A stretch of 48,922 bases of DNA, from IMG/VR virus record IMGVR_UViG_3300017917_001155, positions 1 through 48,922 of that record; one strand, written 5' to 3'. The notes under the pieces were generated by a model that was not told where the DNA came from, did not search any database, and worked only from the letters and a program-made list of their open reading frames with translations. Position 1 is the stretch's first letter, and each line of letters begins with the position of its first letter. Both the position numbers and the translations under genes were made by a program. Below are positions 1 to 10,158 of this stretch, piece by piece. This DNA comes from a virus.

Positions 1-3000
1 AAGGACATGTTCCGTATTCGTAACGGTGCATACATGACAGGTTTCACATTCCGTGACGGTTTAGATGCTAATCTAGTTCCAAGTTACACATTTGACTGGT
101 GTGTGGCATTTGATGACCCGTCAGATGAAAGTGTGGATCGCACAGGATACTTTGGCCTACGTAATGAAAAACCAAGAATCACATTGTCACCATACGTCCA
201 GAACTGTTCTATTATTTCGTTCTTAGGCGGCAACGGTGTTTGGGTTGACGGTAGTAAGGTTATCGATCCTAACATTCCTCTCAACCCAATTGAAGCAGAA
301 AATCCAGTCGAAGGCGATGTACCTCCACAAGGTAAGTCCATGGTTGCTAACGCATTTACTATGGTTTCCTTCGGTGGTACAGGTTGGTTATGTAGTAGCG
401 ATGGTTATGCGCAGGTGGTATCCTGCTTCCAGATCTTCTGTTTGAACGGTTCTTACTGTCAGTCAGGCGGTTACCTATCTATTACTAACTCTGCTACGAA
501 CTTTGGTTTGTATGCGCTACGTTCGAGCGGTTTTAGTCCAAAAGCATTTACATTTGACCGTGCTTTTGTAGCCAACACTGGAACAGAGGGTGGACGTATT
601 ACATTGACCACTATTGGTCAAGCACGTATACCAACAGCGCAGTATGTGTTGAAATTCCGTAATCCATCAACAGATGCGGACGTTACAAATAACTTCAAAG
701 CGGCTGCTACAGAATTATCATTTAATGCGGCTACAGATGTTATTCCTGAAAGTAATATTATTACTATTCCGGACCACGGTTTGTTAAACGGAGACAGCGT
801 AGTTTATGAATCAGACTATTTAAACACTCCAGGTAACGCAGTTATTCCTGGAATGATTGATGCATCTATCTACTATGTGTCCGTGGTCAGTTTAAACACA
901 ATTAGATTGTTTAACGATAACGGTTTAGCGTTCCCTGTAGACATTGAAGGTTTTGGCGTTGGTACACAGCGACTAGTTAAAAACGTTGAAGAATTCTTTG
1001 TAGAAACAGTAAGCTCAAGTCACAACGTTTATCAAGAACTTGAATTACCACCAGGACCAAACTATGTATTTGGTATTGGTACACCTATTACTGGTACTAC
1101 AGGCGCATTTACTAACAATGCCTATGTTCTAAGTTGGAATAATACTACACGTAAGTTGATTATTTCTAACGAGTTCACCACAGTGGGCGAAGAACAACAG
1201 CGTGTTAAGTTTACAATAACCAGTACAATTTCTGCAGATCAGACTGCACCATCACCATTTACAGGAATTCCTATTGTTTCTGTAACTGATCGTACAGACT
1301 TGTACACAGCAACATTTAAAACTAACTCAACTAAAACAGCAAGTCAAATTCAAAACCCTGCTGGTACTATTGGTTTGAAGTGTAACTTCCACCGTCCAAG
1401 TATCTTGAACAGTTCTTCACATACTTGGGAATATGCAGGTTCAGGTACAGACTATAACGCCCTACCGCAAAACGGTGGACAAGGTATACCAGCATACGAG
1501 CAGTTTACTGAATTACCAGGACGAGTTTATACTTCAGGTACTGACGAATTTGGTAACTTTAAAGTTGGTGACTTCATTAAAGCGGAAAACAACACTGGTA
1601 AGATTACATTCCGTACAGAAGTTACAGTGGGTCAGTTGAACGTATTGAGATTGTCACTGTCTAGTATTGAAATTAGTGCTATCAGTAATGATATTGGTTT
1701 AGGTGACAACGAAATTGGTGGCGCCAGCGATACACGACTACCAACACAGCGTTCTGTGCGTCTATTTATTAATAACAGACTTGGTAACGTTCTTGACAAA
1801 GCAGTGTCTACAAACTCTGTAGCAGGTGCTCTTGTACAGTTAAACAGTCAAGGTCAAATTAATGCTGACTTGATTCCTCCACTGCGTGGTGTAACAACTT
1901 ATGCTACAACACAGTTTGGCGGACGTTTATTACTCAGCGAGCAAATTCCTCCAGTAGAAGTATTCAACGGCGACAATGCCAGCGAAACATATCTACAGCA
2001 GACTTTAACTCTAACAGGTGGCACATTAACAGCAGCCAAAGGCGATTTGATTACACAGACTGGTACAACAGGTAGCGGTCGTGTTAAAGAAGCAGTGTCT
2101 GGTGCTACAAGTGTAACATTGTATGGCATAACTGGTGTATTCACAGAAGACAATGCCGCACAGACTATTCGTAAGAACGGTGTTGAAGTCACAGGAGTTT
2201 ATCCAAGTGGTTTAACAACAGTTACTGAAATTGTTGATAATTATTTCTTAAGCAACGACAACACCAGCCAGTTCTTAATATTAGATGGCACAGGTTACAG
2301 TTTTACTGTTGGCAATGATGTACGCAGTGCTATTGGTCTAGCCGAAGGCGATATTAAAGAATACCGAGCAGGTGTGTTAACTGGTGTAAATCTAAGCAGC
2401 CTAAACGGCGGTTCATTATATACACCAGGCAGCGGTAGTCAAATTTATACCAATGTAGCATTAACCAACGTTAGTGGTACAGGTACTGGTGCTACTGCCG
2501 ACATCACAGTTACTAACGGTGCTGTAACTGACGTTCGTATTGTTTCAGGTGGTAGCGGTTATGCGGCAGGTAATGTAGTCAGTGCAAACTCTGCGAGCAT
2601 TGGTGGGTCAGGCAGCGGTTTCCAAATTACAATTAATCGTGCAGAAACACGTTTGTATGTTGATTTAATTGGTAATAAAACCAAGTTCAATGCAACTACA
2701 GCAGTTCCTGACTTTATTGCTGATAACAATGCTCCGGTTAAGACTATTTCTAACCTTGCAACGTTTGGTACATTCACATTTAATGCACAGTCTACCGGTG
2801 CAGGCGGCGATGTAAACACATCATTAAGTCGTATTACATTAACTGGCCACGGTTTAACCAACGGCGATGCGTTAATTTACAACAATCAAACGTTTGTCAG
2901 TGTTGGCGGACTAATAAACAACAGAGGTTACTTTGTTAAAGTTATCGATGCAAACACAGTTGAATTGTATAATAACTATGCTTTGGGTGTAAGTGATCAA

Positions 3001-6000
3001 GTATTGATTACAGGATCAAGTACTGGCAATCACACACTAACTCGTAATACTGTAACACTTGGTACTACAAACTTGTGCTTCTTCTATTTGGCAGCACACG
3101 GCTTTACAGCAGGTACACCAGTGTTATTAGCAGGCGCAGATTTGCCAGCAGGTTTAATTTCAGACAACTATTACTTTGTTGGTAGCGTAAGTACTAACAC
3201 ATTCACACTACACACACTACGCTCTAACGCATTAGCCAGCGTAGGTGGTACTACAACAGGTAAAGTAACTGTTACAGACGTTGGTTCAGGCAGTGCTACA
3301 TTCACAGTACAGAACGTAGCGTTTATCGACACAGTTAACGACAGCAGTAAGACAGCAGCCAACTGGGGTAACGTCAGTGTTACAACTATTGACGCCAGCA
3401 ACATTGTTTCTGGTGTAATTGCTTCAAGTCGTCTTGCTGGATCAGGTACTGCTAACGATCAAACATTTCTACGTGGTGACAGCCAGTGGGCACTGGCGGT
3501 ACAAGGTATTCGTAAGGTAACAGGATCAGCAATTTCTCTAACAGGAGATAGTTATGTTGATGGTGTTAATACAGTCTACTATAACGTTCCTGTTCTAGAT
3601 GTCGAGAAAGTTGATGGTGACGGTGGAGATCCTAACTATACAAACTTTGGTGTTGCACGTTACGACAAGACACAGTTTACAGTTGGTAAGGCTCTAAACA
3701 TCCCAGCAGATCCAGGTACAGTAAGTATTAAGTCTGGTGTTATTGATGCAGGTTTCCTAAGCGGCCAGCCTGGTACATATTATACTAACCCAGATAATCT
3801 AAGCAAGCCAGTGCCAATTCTTAAAGGTGGTACTGGATTAACAACTTATAATCAAGGTGACTTTATTGTTGCCACAGCAGGCGGTGCTCTAACACAGTTA
3901 CCAATTGGTCCTATTAACAGTGTATTAACTTCAAACGGTACTAACCCAAGTTGGAGTACAACACTTGCTCTAGGCGGTGACTTAACTGCACCAGGTGCTG
4001 TGTTTAACGGAAATACACAGAGTACAAGTACAACTACTGGTTCTGTACGTATTACTGGCGGTATGGGTATGACTGGTAACGCATTTATCGGTGGTAACCT
4101 AACAGTTAGTGGTGCTATTAACTTTAACAGTTCTCTAAGTATTACTGGCGATGACGCTGTTATTACACTAAGTCCAGGCGGTACAGGCACTGTTAGCATA
4201 CAGCCAGCAGGCGTAACAACTATTGGTACATTAGGTATACAAACATCATTAGTTGGTAATCTAAATGCTGTTGCTAACCAACAGACAATTAACTTTGCTC
4301 CAACTGGTACAAATAGTGCTATTACTATCAATCCAGCAGGTACATTAACATTGGGTGCAGGCGCGGTAGGTGGAATTACTGTCAGCAGTGATATTACATC
4401 AAGCGGTGATATTGCAGTTAACGGCGGCGACATTACTACAACTGCTACAACATTCAACTTAATCGATGCAAACGCAACCACAGTTAACTTTGCTCGTGCA
4501 GGTACTGCAATTACAATTGGTGCAAGTGCAGTTGGTACAACTACTGTCCGTAATAACTTAACAGTTAGTGGTGACTTGACAGTTAACGGTACTAACAGCA
4601 CAATTAGTGCAACATCAGTAACTATTGCTGATAATGCAATTCAGTTAGCACAACGTACCACACCTACAGATGCTGTAGCCAACGGCGGCGGTATAATCTT
4701 AAAAGGTACAACTGACCATACAATTTTATGGGACAGCACAACTACTAACTGGACACTAAGTGAACACGTTAATATTCCAACAGGTAAAGCCTTTAAAGTT
4801 AACAACGTTAACGTATTAACAGCAACTGGTTTAGGTTCAACTGTTGTTAGTTCAAGTCTAACCAGTGTTGGTACACTAACTAGCGGTACTTGGAATGCAA
4901 ACGTAATTCCAGGACAGTACGGTGGTACAGGTGTTGCTAATACAGGTAGAACAATTACACTTGGTGGTAACTTAACTACAAGTGGTGCGTTCAACACAAC
5001 AATTACTGTTACTAACACAACCAGCGTGACATTACCAACCAGCGGTACATTAGTTGGTTCTAACGATACTGGCACTGTTACCAACACAATGTTGGCAGGT
5101 AGTATTGCTAATGCTAAGTTGACTAACAGCAGTATTACATTGAACGGTACATTAATTAACTTAGGTGATACCGCAACTATTACAAGTAACTTACCTAACT
5201 CACTAACAGTTGGTACAGGCTTGGTATTAGACAGCGGTACAACATTTAATGGTTCAGCCGCACGTACAATTAGTATCGCTAATACTGTTGTAACAACAAC
5301 TGGCACACAAACACTAACTAACAAGACATTTACTGATAGTTCAACATTGTTCCAAGACGATGCCGATAACACTAAGAAAATGGCTTTTGATATAAGCAGT
5401 GTTAGTGCAAATACAACACGCACACTAACAGTACCAAACGTTAACGGTACAATTATTACTTCAGGCGACACTAGTACAGTTACTAACACAATGTTAGCAG
5501 GTAGTATTGCTAATAACAAGTTGGCTAACAGCACAATTAGCGGTATTGCTCTTGGTAGTAACTTGAACAGTTTAACTGCTGGTTCATTCTTAACATGGAG
5601 TGTTGGTACAACTTATAACGGTAGTGCCGCAAGTACCTTAGCAGTTAACGCAACTAACGCTAACACAGGTAACACGGTTGTAAGTCGTGATGCTTCTGGT
5701 AACTTTAGCGCAGGAACAATCACTGCAACATTAAGTGGTTTAGCCAGCGCCGCAACAAATATCCGTGTAAGTGCAACAGACTATGCTGGTAGTACAGCAA
5801 GTGCTGCCAATACAGTGGCACTGCGTGATGCTAACCAAGATATTTTTGCTAACTTGTTCCGTGGTACTGCAACAACAGCACGTTACGCTGACTTAGCAGA
5901 AAACTATCGTGCAGATGCTAATATCGAAGCAGGCACAGTTGTATGCTTTGGTGGTGAAGCAGAAGTTACTACTTGCAACGTAGATGGTTGCCGTAAGGTA

Positions 6001-6258
6001 GCAGGTATTGTTTCTACAAATCCTGCTTACTTGATGAACAGCGAACTACAAGGCGAAAAAGTAGTTGCTCTAGCACTACAAGGTCGTGTACCATGTAAAG
6101 TAACTGGCAAGATCCGCAAAGGTGATATGTTAGTTGCCGCAGGTAACGGACATGCTCGCGCAGAAGAAGATCCAAAGTTAGGCCAAGTAATTGGTAAAGC
6201 ATTGGAAGACTTCGATGGCGAGAGCGGAGTTATTGAAGTAGTGGTAGGACGTATGTAA
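1..6258 (+). CDS. Very large fibre/structural protein, 5'-truncated by window edge
   Basis: The frame is open to the first base of the window, so the gene probably begins upstream; the first ATG inside is at 7 (2083 residues from there). The protein is Gly/Thr/Ser/Asn-rich with many short beta-type repeats (TVSGDLTVNG-like, TNTMLAGSIAN twice near 5085 and 5480). Three copies of an HGxxxGxxxxY-like module lie at about nt 768-935, 2835-2990 and 3088-3250. The last ~130 residues (YADLAENYRAD onward) form a compact non-repetitive domain of the kind that ends many marine T4-like fibre proteins and resembles self-cleaving or chaperone ends of phage fibres. The role is inferred as a long tail fibre or other host-contact structure. 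A strong terminator follows directly. The exact homologue is unknown. Confidence 0.8.
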   Translation, partial: KDMFRIRNGAYMTGFTFRDGLDANLVPSYTFDWCVAFDDPSDESVDRTGYFGLRNEKPRITLSPYVQNCSIISFLGGNGVWVDGSKVIDPNIPLNPIEAENPVEGDVPPQGKSMVANAFTMVSFGGTGWLCSSDGYAQVVSCFQIFCLNGSYCQSGGYLSITNSATNFGLYALRSSGFSPKAFTFDRAFVANTGTEGGRITLTTIGQARIPTAQYVLKFRNPSTDADVTNNFKAAATELSFNAATDVIPESNIITIPDHGLLNGDSVVYESDYLNTPGNAVIPGMIDASIYYVSVVSLNTIRLFNDNGLAFPVDIEGFGVGTQRLVKNVEEFFVETVSSSHNVYQELELPPGPNYVFGIGTPITGTTGAFTNNAYVLSWNNTTRKLIISNEFTTVGEEQQRVKFTITSTISADQTAPSPFTGIPIVSVTDRTDLYTATFKTNSTKTASQIQNPAGTIGLKCNFHRPSILNSSSHTWEYAGSGTDYNALPQNGGQGIPAYEQFTELPGRVYTSGTDEFGNFKVGDFIKAENNTGKITFRTEVTVGQLNVLRLSLSSIEISAISNDIGLGDNEIGGASDTRLPTQRSVRLFINNRLGNVLDKAVSTNSVAGALVQLNSQGQINADLIPPLRGVTTYATTQFGGRLLLSEQIPPVEVFNGDNASETYLQQTLTLTGGTLTAAKGDLITQTGTTGSGRVKEAVSGATSVTLYGITGVFTEDNAAQTIRKNGVEVTGVYPSGLTTVTEIVDNYFLSNDNTSQFLILDGTGYSFTVGNDVRSAIGLAEGDIKEYRAGVLTGVNLSSLNGGSLYTPGSGSQIYTNVALTNVSGTGTGATADITVTNGAVTDVRIVSGGSGYAAGNVVSANSASIGGSGSGFQITINRAETRLYVDLIGNKTKFNATTAVPDFIADNNAPVKTISNLATFGTFTFNAQSTGAGGDVNTSLSRITLTGHGLTNGDALIYNNQTFVSVGGLINNRGYFVKVIDANTVELYNNYALGVSDQVLITGSSTGNHTLTRNTVTLGTTNLCFFYLAAHGFTAGTPVLLAGADLPAGLISDNYYFVGSVSTNTFTLHTLRSNALASVGGTTTGKVTVTDVGSGSATFTVQNVAFIDTVNDSSKTAANWGNVSVTTIDASNIVSGVIASSRLAGSGTANDQTFLRGDSQWALAVQGIRKVTGSAISLTGDSYVDGVNTVYYNVPVLDVEKVDGDGGDPNYTNFGVARYDKTQFTVGKALNIPADPGTVSIKSGVIDAGFLSGQPGTYYTNPDNLSKPVPILKGGTGLTTYNQGDFIVATAGGALTQLPIGPINSVLTSNGTNPSWSTTLALGGDLTAPGAVFNGNTQSTSTTTGSVRITGGMGMTGNAFIGGNLTVSGAINFNSSLSITGDDAVITLSPGGTGTVSIQPAGVTTIGTLGIQTSLVGNLNAVANQQTINFAPTGTNSAITINPAGTLTLGAGAVGGITVSSDITSSGDIAVNGGDITTTATTFNLIDANATTVNFARAGTAITIGASAVGTTTVRNNLTVSGDLTVNGTNSTISATSVTIADNAIQLAQRTTPTDAVANGGGIILKGTTDHTILWDSTTTNWTLSEHVNIPTGKAFKVNNVNVLTATGLGSTVVSSSLTSVGTLTSGTWNANVIPGQYGGTGVANTGRTITLGGNLTTSGAFNTTITVTNTTSVTLPTSGTLVGSNDTGTVTNTMLAGSIANAKLTNSSITLNGTLINLGDTATITSNLPNSLTVGTGLVLDSGTTFNGSAARTISIANTVVTTTGTQTLTNKTFTDSSTLFQDDADNTKKMAFDISSVSANTTRTLTVPNVNGTIITSGDTSTVTNTMLAGSIANNKLANSTISGIALGSNLNSLTAGSFLTWSVGTTYNGSAASTLAVNATNANTGNTVVSRDASGNFSAGTITATLSGLASAATNIRVSATDYAGSTASAANTVALRDANQDIFANLFRGTATTARYADLAENYRADANIEAGTVVCFGGEAEVTTCNVDGCRKVAGIVSTNPAYLMNSELQGEKVVALALQGRVPCKVTGKIRKGDMLVAAGNGHARAEEDPKLGQVIGKALEDFDGESGVIEVVVGRM

Positions 6259-6261
6259 AAC

Positions 6262-6287
6262 AAAAATGCCCCGAAAGGGGCATTTTT
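6262..6287. terminator. Bidirectional rho-independent terminator
   Basis: An 11-bp perfect stem (AAAAATGCCCC / GGGGCATTTTT) closes a GAAA tetraloop, with T-runs on both strands. It ends the plus-strand fibre gene at 6258 and lies at the 3' end of the minus-strand Nudix gene, so it serves both converging transcripts. Confidence 0.9.
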
Positions 6288-6720
6288 ATATCAAGTCGAC
6301 AATATCAAAAACTGTTTGTAGTTTAGTCCGTACAATACGATTGTTAAAACTTGACCTTAATCCTTGATGTAACGGCTTTGGCGCATGATCTATAATACAC
6401 CATGCCCACCCTTGATGTTCTGTGCTGAGACGAGGTATAAATTCGTCTTCTACAACACAGAGATATGTGTGAAAGTTAAACACACTGTCGTTGCTGACAA
6501 AAGTTTCTAATGGTAATGTTTTTTTAATTTCTGGCAAAAACCCAATTTCTTCAGAAATTTCTCTTTGTAGGCCTTGCCAAGCAGTTTCACCTTCGATATT
6601 GGTCCCGCCTACTAGTCCCCAAGTACTAGAGTGCTTGCCTTCTGTTTTTTGTAACAGTAAGATTCTTTTAGTAGATTTAGCGTAAAATAATGCTCCGCTA
6701 CAAACGATTTGTTCTGACAT
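6286..6720 (-). CDS. Nudix hydrolase
   Basis: 144 residues. It carries a complete Nudix box: G39-x5-E45-x7-R53-E54-I-S-E57-E58-I-G60-F, matching GX5EX7REUXEEXGU with all metal-binding glutamates present. The family hydrolyses nucleoside diphosphates linked to another moiety (oxidised dNTPs, NDP-sugars, NAD, capped RNA); the substrate cannot be read from the sequence. It is the last gene of the minus-strand run gp14-gp15-Nudix and stops inside the shared terminator. T4 itself encodes a Nudix enzyme (NudE) at another locus, so this need not be its orthologue. Only 13 bases separate it from gp15, so it is probably co-transcribed with the neck genes. Confidence 0.9.
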   Translation of the reverse strand: MSEQIVCSGALFYAKSTKRILLLQKTEGKHSSTWGLVGGTNIEGETAWQGLQREISEEIGFLPEIKKTLPLETFVSNDSVFNFHTYLCVVEDEFIPRLSTEHQGWAWCIIDHAPKPLHQGLRSSFNNRIVRTKLQTVFDIVDLI

Positions 6721-6733
6721 ACAGATACTTATA

Positions 6734-8086
6734 TTACAGTATCAAACGCCAGTAACCTTCTTGATATTCACCTTCAAACGCACGAGTCCACTCACCGTTT
6801 TCAAACTTGTATTGAACACCTGTACGTAAATTAGTTGTATAAACTACTTGATCTGTAGCGGCTGCCTCTAATACCACAGTCCATGTAGTACCGTTCCACT
6901 CGATAATGTCATTGGTTTTTGCTGTGAATCCGTTCCACGCGACTGTGTCTTCGGCAATGTCATTTAATAACAAGTATCTTGGATTGCCAGATGGTGTGCC
7001 AGGATTAAAAGTTTCGGGATTTATAATGGCATCAATGTTAGTACGATTTACAACACCGGTGATTAGTGTATTGGTATTATAAGTATCTTGATCAAAGTTA
7101 ATGACTAACTTAGTTTCGTCTGCAGGAAACAGTGTTACTGTGCCTACAATTTCGTTACCGTCTGCCTGTTGTAAAAATATTTGGCTGTAACCACTACGGA
7201 ATTTACCAGGGTATTGATCCAACAACACACGCCAGTTAAAATCCTGTCCGGTTTTAGACCAAGCCGCAGCCGCTTCGTCGCCTAGAGCTTTAATTATAGA
7301 TTTTTCATCTAACAACTCAGCCATGTATTGTCCTACATTCTTATCATAATAAACAAAGACATCAGACCCGCCAATACTGACACGTTCTTCCGCTTCAAAA
7401 CTATATGTTTCGTCGTGTACATTCATGATAATACTTTGAATAACACCTAGTCGTTTAACTTTAGTAGGAGGACTGATGTATATTGGTGTTTCAAATGTCA
7501 AGGACGCAATGTCTATTTCACTGTCTATACCCTGCGGAATCTGTCTGCTGGTAAAATTAATATTGGTTAATTCAATCACTGTAAGACTGGTCCAGTCTAC
7601 ATAGTTGTCTGTGGTTTGTAATTCTAAACTAGGATTAAACAGCATTAATATCTGTTCCATAATCTGTAGTTTTTGATCAGTGTTGGTCGCCCATATATCA
7701 ACTTTGACAGTTAATTTGTAGGGACTAGGCATCAAACGTTCTACAGTGTATCCACTGCCCTGTGTATAACCATAGCCTACAAATTCACCTGCAGAATCGT
7801 ATTCCTTTTCTCTTTCACGAATATGTACTTTGCTGATAAAACTTTGATCACTTTGTCGACTGCGATCTAATTGTAGATCCGAAATGTATACAGCAATACG
7901 TGGAGCACTGGGCAGTTTATTTTCGCTGTTGTCTCGAATAATACTGGCCACTTGACGAGTCATATCACCGTAGGTAACAGGCACTGTTACTTGTTTACCG
8001 TCTGCGGCTTGATATTTAAATCCGCTAAACATACGGATTACCTGTCCTACATATCTTCGTATCTGACCATCATAAAACCATTGCAT
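6734..8086 (-). CDS. gp15: Tail sheath stabiliser/tail terminator gp15
   Basis: 450 residues against 272 in T4. The N-terminus (FYDGQIRRYVGQVIRMFSGF, then VPVTYGDM) and the PSPYKLTVKVDIWATNTDQK...MEQILMLFNPSLE block match the T4 gp15 pattern (RRY, VPxTY, PSPxKxxxxLxI, EQILxxFxP). gp15 forms the hexameric ring that caps the contracted-tail end and joins it to the neck. The extra C-terminal ~170 residues include WNG/ENG modules (WNGTTW at ~397-402, NGEW at ~430-433) also found in gp14 and gp18 here. The start lies 3 bases after the gp14 stop, indicating coupled translation from the gp14 transcript. Confidence 0.85.
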   Translation of the reverse strand: MQWFYDGQIRRYVGQVIRMFSGFKYQAADGKQVTVPVTYGDMTRQVASIIRDNSENKLPSAPRIAVYISDLQLDRSRQSDQSFISKVHIREREKEYDSAGEFVGYGYTQGSGYTVERLMPSPYKLTVKVDIWATNTDQKLQIMEQILMLFNPSLELQTTDNYVDWTSLTVIELTNINFTSRQIPQGIDSEIDIASLTFETPIYISPPTKVKRLGVIQSIIMNVHDETYSFEAEERVSIGGSDVFVYYDKNVGQYMAELLDEKSIIKALGDEAAAAWSKTGQDFNWRVLLDQYPGKFRSGYSQIFLQQADGNEIVGTVTLFPADETKLVINFDQDTYNTNTLITGVVNRTNIDAIINPETFNPGTPSGNPRYLLLNDIAEDTVAWNGFTAKTNDIIEWNGTTWTVVLEAAATDQVVYTTNLRTGVQYKFENGEWTRAFEGEYQEGYWRLIL

Positions 8087-8088
8087 AA

Positions 8089-9711
8089 TTATTCGTCCGC
8101 TGTGGGTTTGATTCTACGCAGAGCCTTGCTAAGACTCTGACGTTGTTCTACTACTTGATCGTACACTGTATATCTTATACGTGTATCAGATTGTATTGCG
8201 TGTTCTATCACTATTCTTAACAGACCATTTGATGATTCTGTTTTTATATTAATTGCTTTTGAACTTTCATTTAACCATACTTCTGCTTTAAATTTAGCAT
8301 CGTATGGTAAGTTTGTACTAATGATTAATTGAGCAGCCGATACCACAACATTTGTAGTTGTATATTTTGGATATTCAACAGAGCCATAGTCAACTTCAAA
8401 TTGAGCAGTTCCGTTGGGTAATATTAAAATTATATCGTCCATTACTCTTGTAATACCACTGACTTCATTATTATTAATAAATCCAGTTAACTGTGTTCGA
8501 CGGTTGTCGTCGCTGTTACTCATAGTCATACGCACATTATCTTCCTGTTTAATCCAACGACTTCCGTCCCAACGAAATAGCCTGTTAGGTAAAAAATCTG
8601 TGCGTAAAAATGTATCTCCAACGACAGGTGACTTAGGAAACTGAATACCGAATCCAAATTGCGAACTAGTGCCGGACAACGGACCATTTGGAGGAATACC
8701 ATCTTGTAATAGATATCCAGTATACCCGTCTCGCACAGGAGGTGTGCTGACGTCTCCTACTAGTGCCGCAGTGCCCGATATGTCATCTATTGCATTGTCT
8801 ACAGTATTAACAGCGGCTTTACCAGTTAACGGATCAACGGCCAGCGTGTAGAAGTGCGCTGTTTCATAACCGCTGAGTGGAGCATCACTTTCTGCTTCTG
8901 CAATCACAGCGGCGTTGATAGCCATTTCTTTGTTGTAGGTAGACAATAAATCTTTTAGTGTAGTTTCTTGATATAGTATCCATGCATCCGGATTAGGAGG
9001 TTCTAAGTTAGTGCCAGTGTCAGGAACAGAACCATCTGTTTTAACCTGATAGAGTGTGCCGTTATATCTAACTACTTCGCCAGGATAATAGATACGATCT
9101 TTATCATAGTCTCCAGCAAAGTTATCTTCGTCCTCGGGCTTGTTTAGTATGTCTTTGAATTCTTGTGTGTCAGTTATAGGTTTTAATTTTAGTCGATATA
9201 AATGTGGATACCAAGTTGATGAAAATCCTTCTGCGGCACGATTAACATCTTCTACTACATAAAATTTCTTAATAGCCTTGGCAAAATTAAAAGCATCACT
9301 GGGGTCAAACGTGTATTCTTCTCTAAGATTAGGTAACTCCAACACATCACCTGGCATAATTTTACGCCCTACAGCATCTACGGTGGCGTTGATATGCACA
9401 GTCATAAACACTGTGTCGCTTTGTAAAAACAAGCCAAATTGACTTAAATTAAAATCTATATCTGCTACCTGATAGTGCCCGCGAATTGTTAGTACATCTG
9501 CGGCATATTTTCTATCTCGATTTTCAAGAAAAAGCACATCTTGAATGGTAGTGGCGCCAAGTGCTTTGTTAGGATCTGACGGGTCTGTAGGCCCTATATA
9601 TTTGTGTAGATACACATCTACACCACCTACTTGAAACATTTCGTAGATGGTGCGATCCATGAATTTATAATCTGAAGATTTTTCAGGGCGATAAAGGCTT
9701 AATCTTGGCAT
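8089..9711 (-). CDS. gp14: Neck protein gp14 (enlarged)
   Basis: 540 residues against 256 in T4. The N-terminal ~190 residues carry the gp14-like core: FLxSDTVFMTVHIN, then MPGDVLELPNLREEYTF, then FYVVEDVNRAAEGFSSTWYPHLYRLKLKPI. gp14 and gp13 build the neck that joins head to tail and anchors collar/whiskers. Residues ~207-248 (YPGEVVRYNGTLYQV ... DAWILYQE) resemble a CBM5/12-like carbohydrate-binding module, and WDGSRW at ~381-386 is a second decoration-type module. The C-terminal ~150 residues are of unknown fold. The ATG is preceded on the minus strand by TAAATA (9719-9724) with a 7-base gap, a candidate late promoter giving little or no leader. Confidence 0.85.
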   Translation of the reverse strand: MPRLSLYRPEKSSDYKFMDRTIYEMFQVGGVDVYLHKYIGPTDPSDPNKALGATTIQDVLFLENRDRKYAADVLTIRGHYQVADIDFNLSQFGLFLQSDTVFMTVHINATVDAVGRKIMPGDVLELPNLREEYTFDPSDAFNFAKAIKKFYVVEDVNRAAEGFSSTWYPHLYRLKLKPITDTQEFKDILNKPEDEDNFAGDYDKDRIYYPGEVVRYNGTLYQVKTDGSVPDTGTNLEPPNPDAWILYQETTLKDLLSTYNKEMAINAAVIAEAESDAPLSGYETAHFYTLAVDPLTGKAAVNTVDNAIDDISGTAALVGDVSTPPVRDGYTGYLLQDGIPPNGPLSGTSSQFGFGIQFPKSPVVGDTFLRTDFLPNRLFRWDGSRWIKQEDNVRMTMSNSDDNRRTQLTGFINNNEVSGITRVMDDIILILPNGTAQFEVDYGSVEYPKYTTTNVVVSAAQLIISTNLPYDAKFKAEVWLNESSKAINIKTESSNGLLRIVIEHAIQSDTRIRYTVYDQVVEQRQSLSKALRRIKPTADE

Positions 9712-9713
9712 AG

Positions 9714-10142
9714 TTATATATTTATTGCTATTCGTCTAGCAAACGAAAGCACTTCGTCAATCTGTTTTAACTCCATTCTTTCAAAAAGTTCAAGTATATC
9801 TGTTATTTCTTTTGCTTTTACTTTTACTCTTGCTTTACCGTGATAAGCATTTTCGGCATAAGTTGCCCACTCTAAGTTTTCAATAGTATTGTTACTTTTG
9901 TTGCCGTCTATATGATTAACTACACTAGTTCTCATATCTAAGTTGGTAGCAACAAACGCTTCTGCTACTAGCCTATGAATGTAAGCAGTTTGTTTTTTAT
10001 TTTTATAGGATAAGCAAACTAACTGATAGCCGTTATTGTTAGTCGTAATCTTTAGCACCTTTCCTGTCTTGTTGTTTCTAACAGATCCTTTATTGCTTAT
10101 TTCGTAATTAGGTGCAGATTTTATAAGTTTCCATACTTCCAT
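9714..10142 (-). CDS. HNH homing-endonuclease-like protein (NUMOD4 + HNH)
   Basis: 142 residues. The N-terminus (EVWKLIKSAPNYEISNKGSVRN) is a NUMOD4-type DNA-binding motif. The centre (YIHRLVAEAFV ... VNHIDGNKSNNTIENLEWAT) is an HNH_3-type nuclease core with the H-N-N pattern. Such free-standing endonucleases are common selfish genes in T4-like phages and act by cutting cognate DNA lacking the insertion. It sits between gp14 and a fibre gene and is not inside an intron that I can see. A GGAGG-type ribosome site precedes the ATG, with a minus-strand TAAATA box 16 bases upstream. Activity is unproven. Confidence 0.85.
   Translation of the reverse strand: MEVWKLIKSAPNYEISNKGSVRNNKTGKVLKITTNNNGYQLVCLSYKNKKQTAYIHRLVAEAFVATNLDMRTSVVNHIDGNKSNNTIENLEWATYAENAYHGKARVKVKAKEITDILELFERMELKQIDEVLSFARRIAINI
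9719..9724 (-). promoter_or_regulatory. Late promoter core, gp14
   Basis: Minus-strand TAAATA, 7 bases before the gp14 ATG. Resembles the T4 late TATAAATA element recognised by gp55. Confidence 0.55.
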
Positions 10143-10158
10143 AGCGGTCCTCCAAAAG

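Noticed and set aside
3852-5534. Long minus-strand ORFs (249 and 297 codons) inside the fibre gene
   Set aside because: Antisense to a repetitive Thr/Asn/Gly-rich coding region; hydrophobic low-complexity translations (Val/Leu/Pro) are the usual reverse shadow, with no ribosome sites or motifs.
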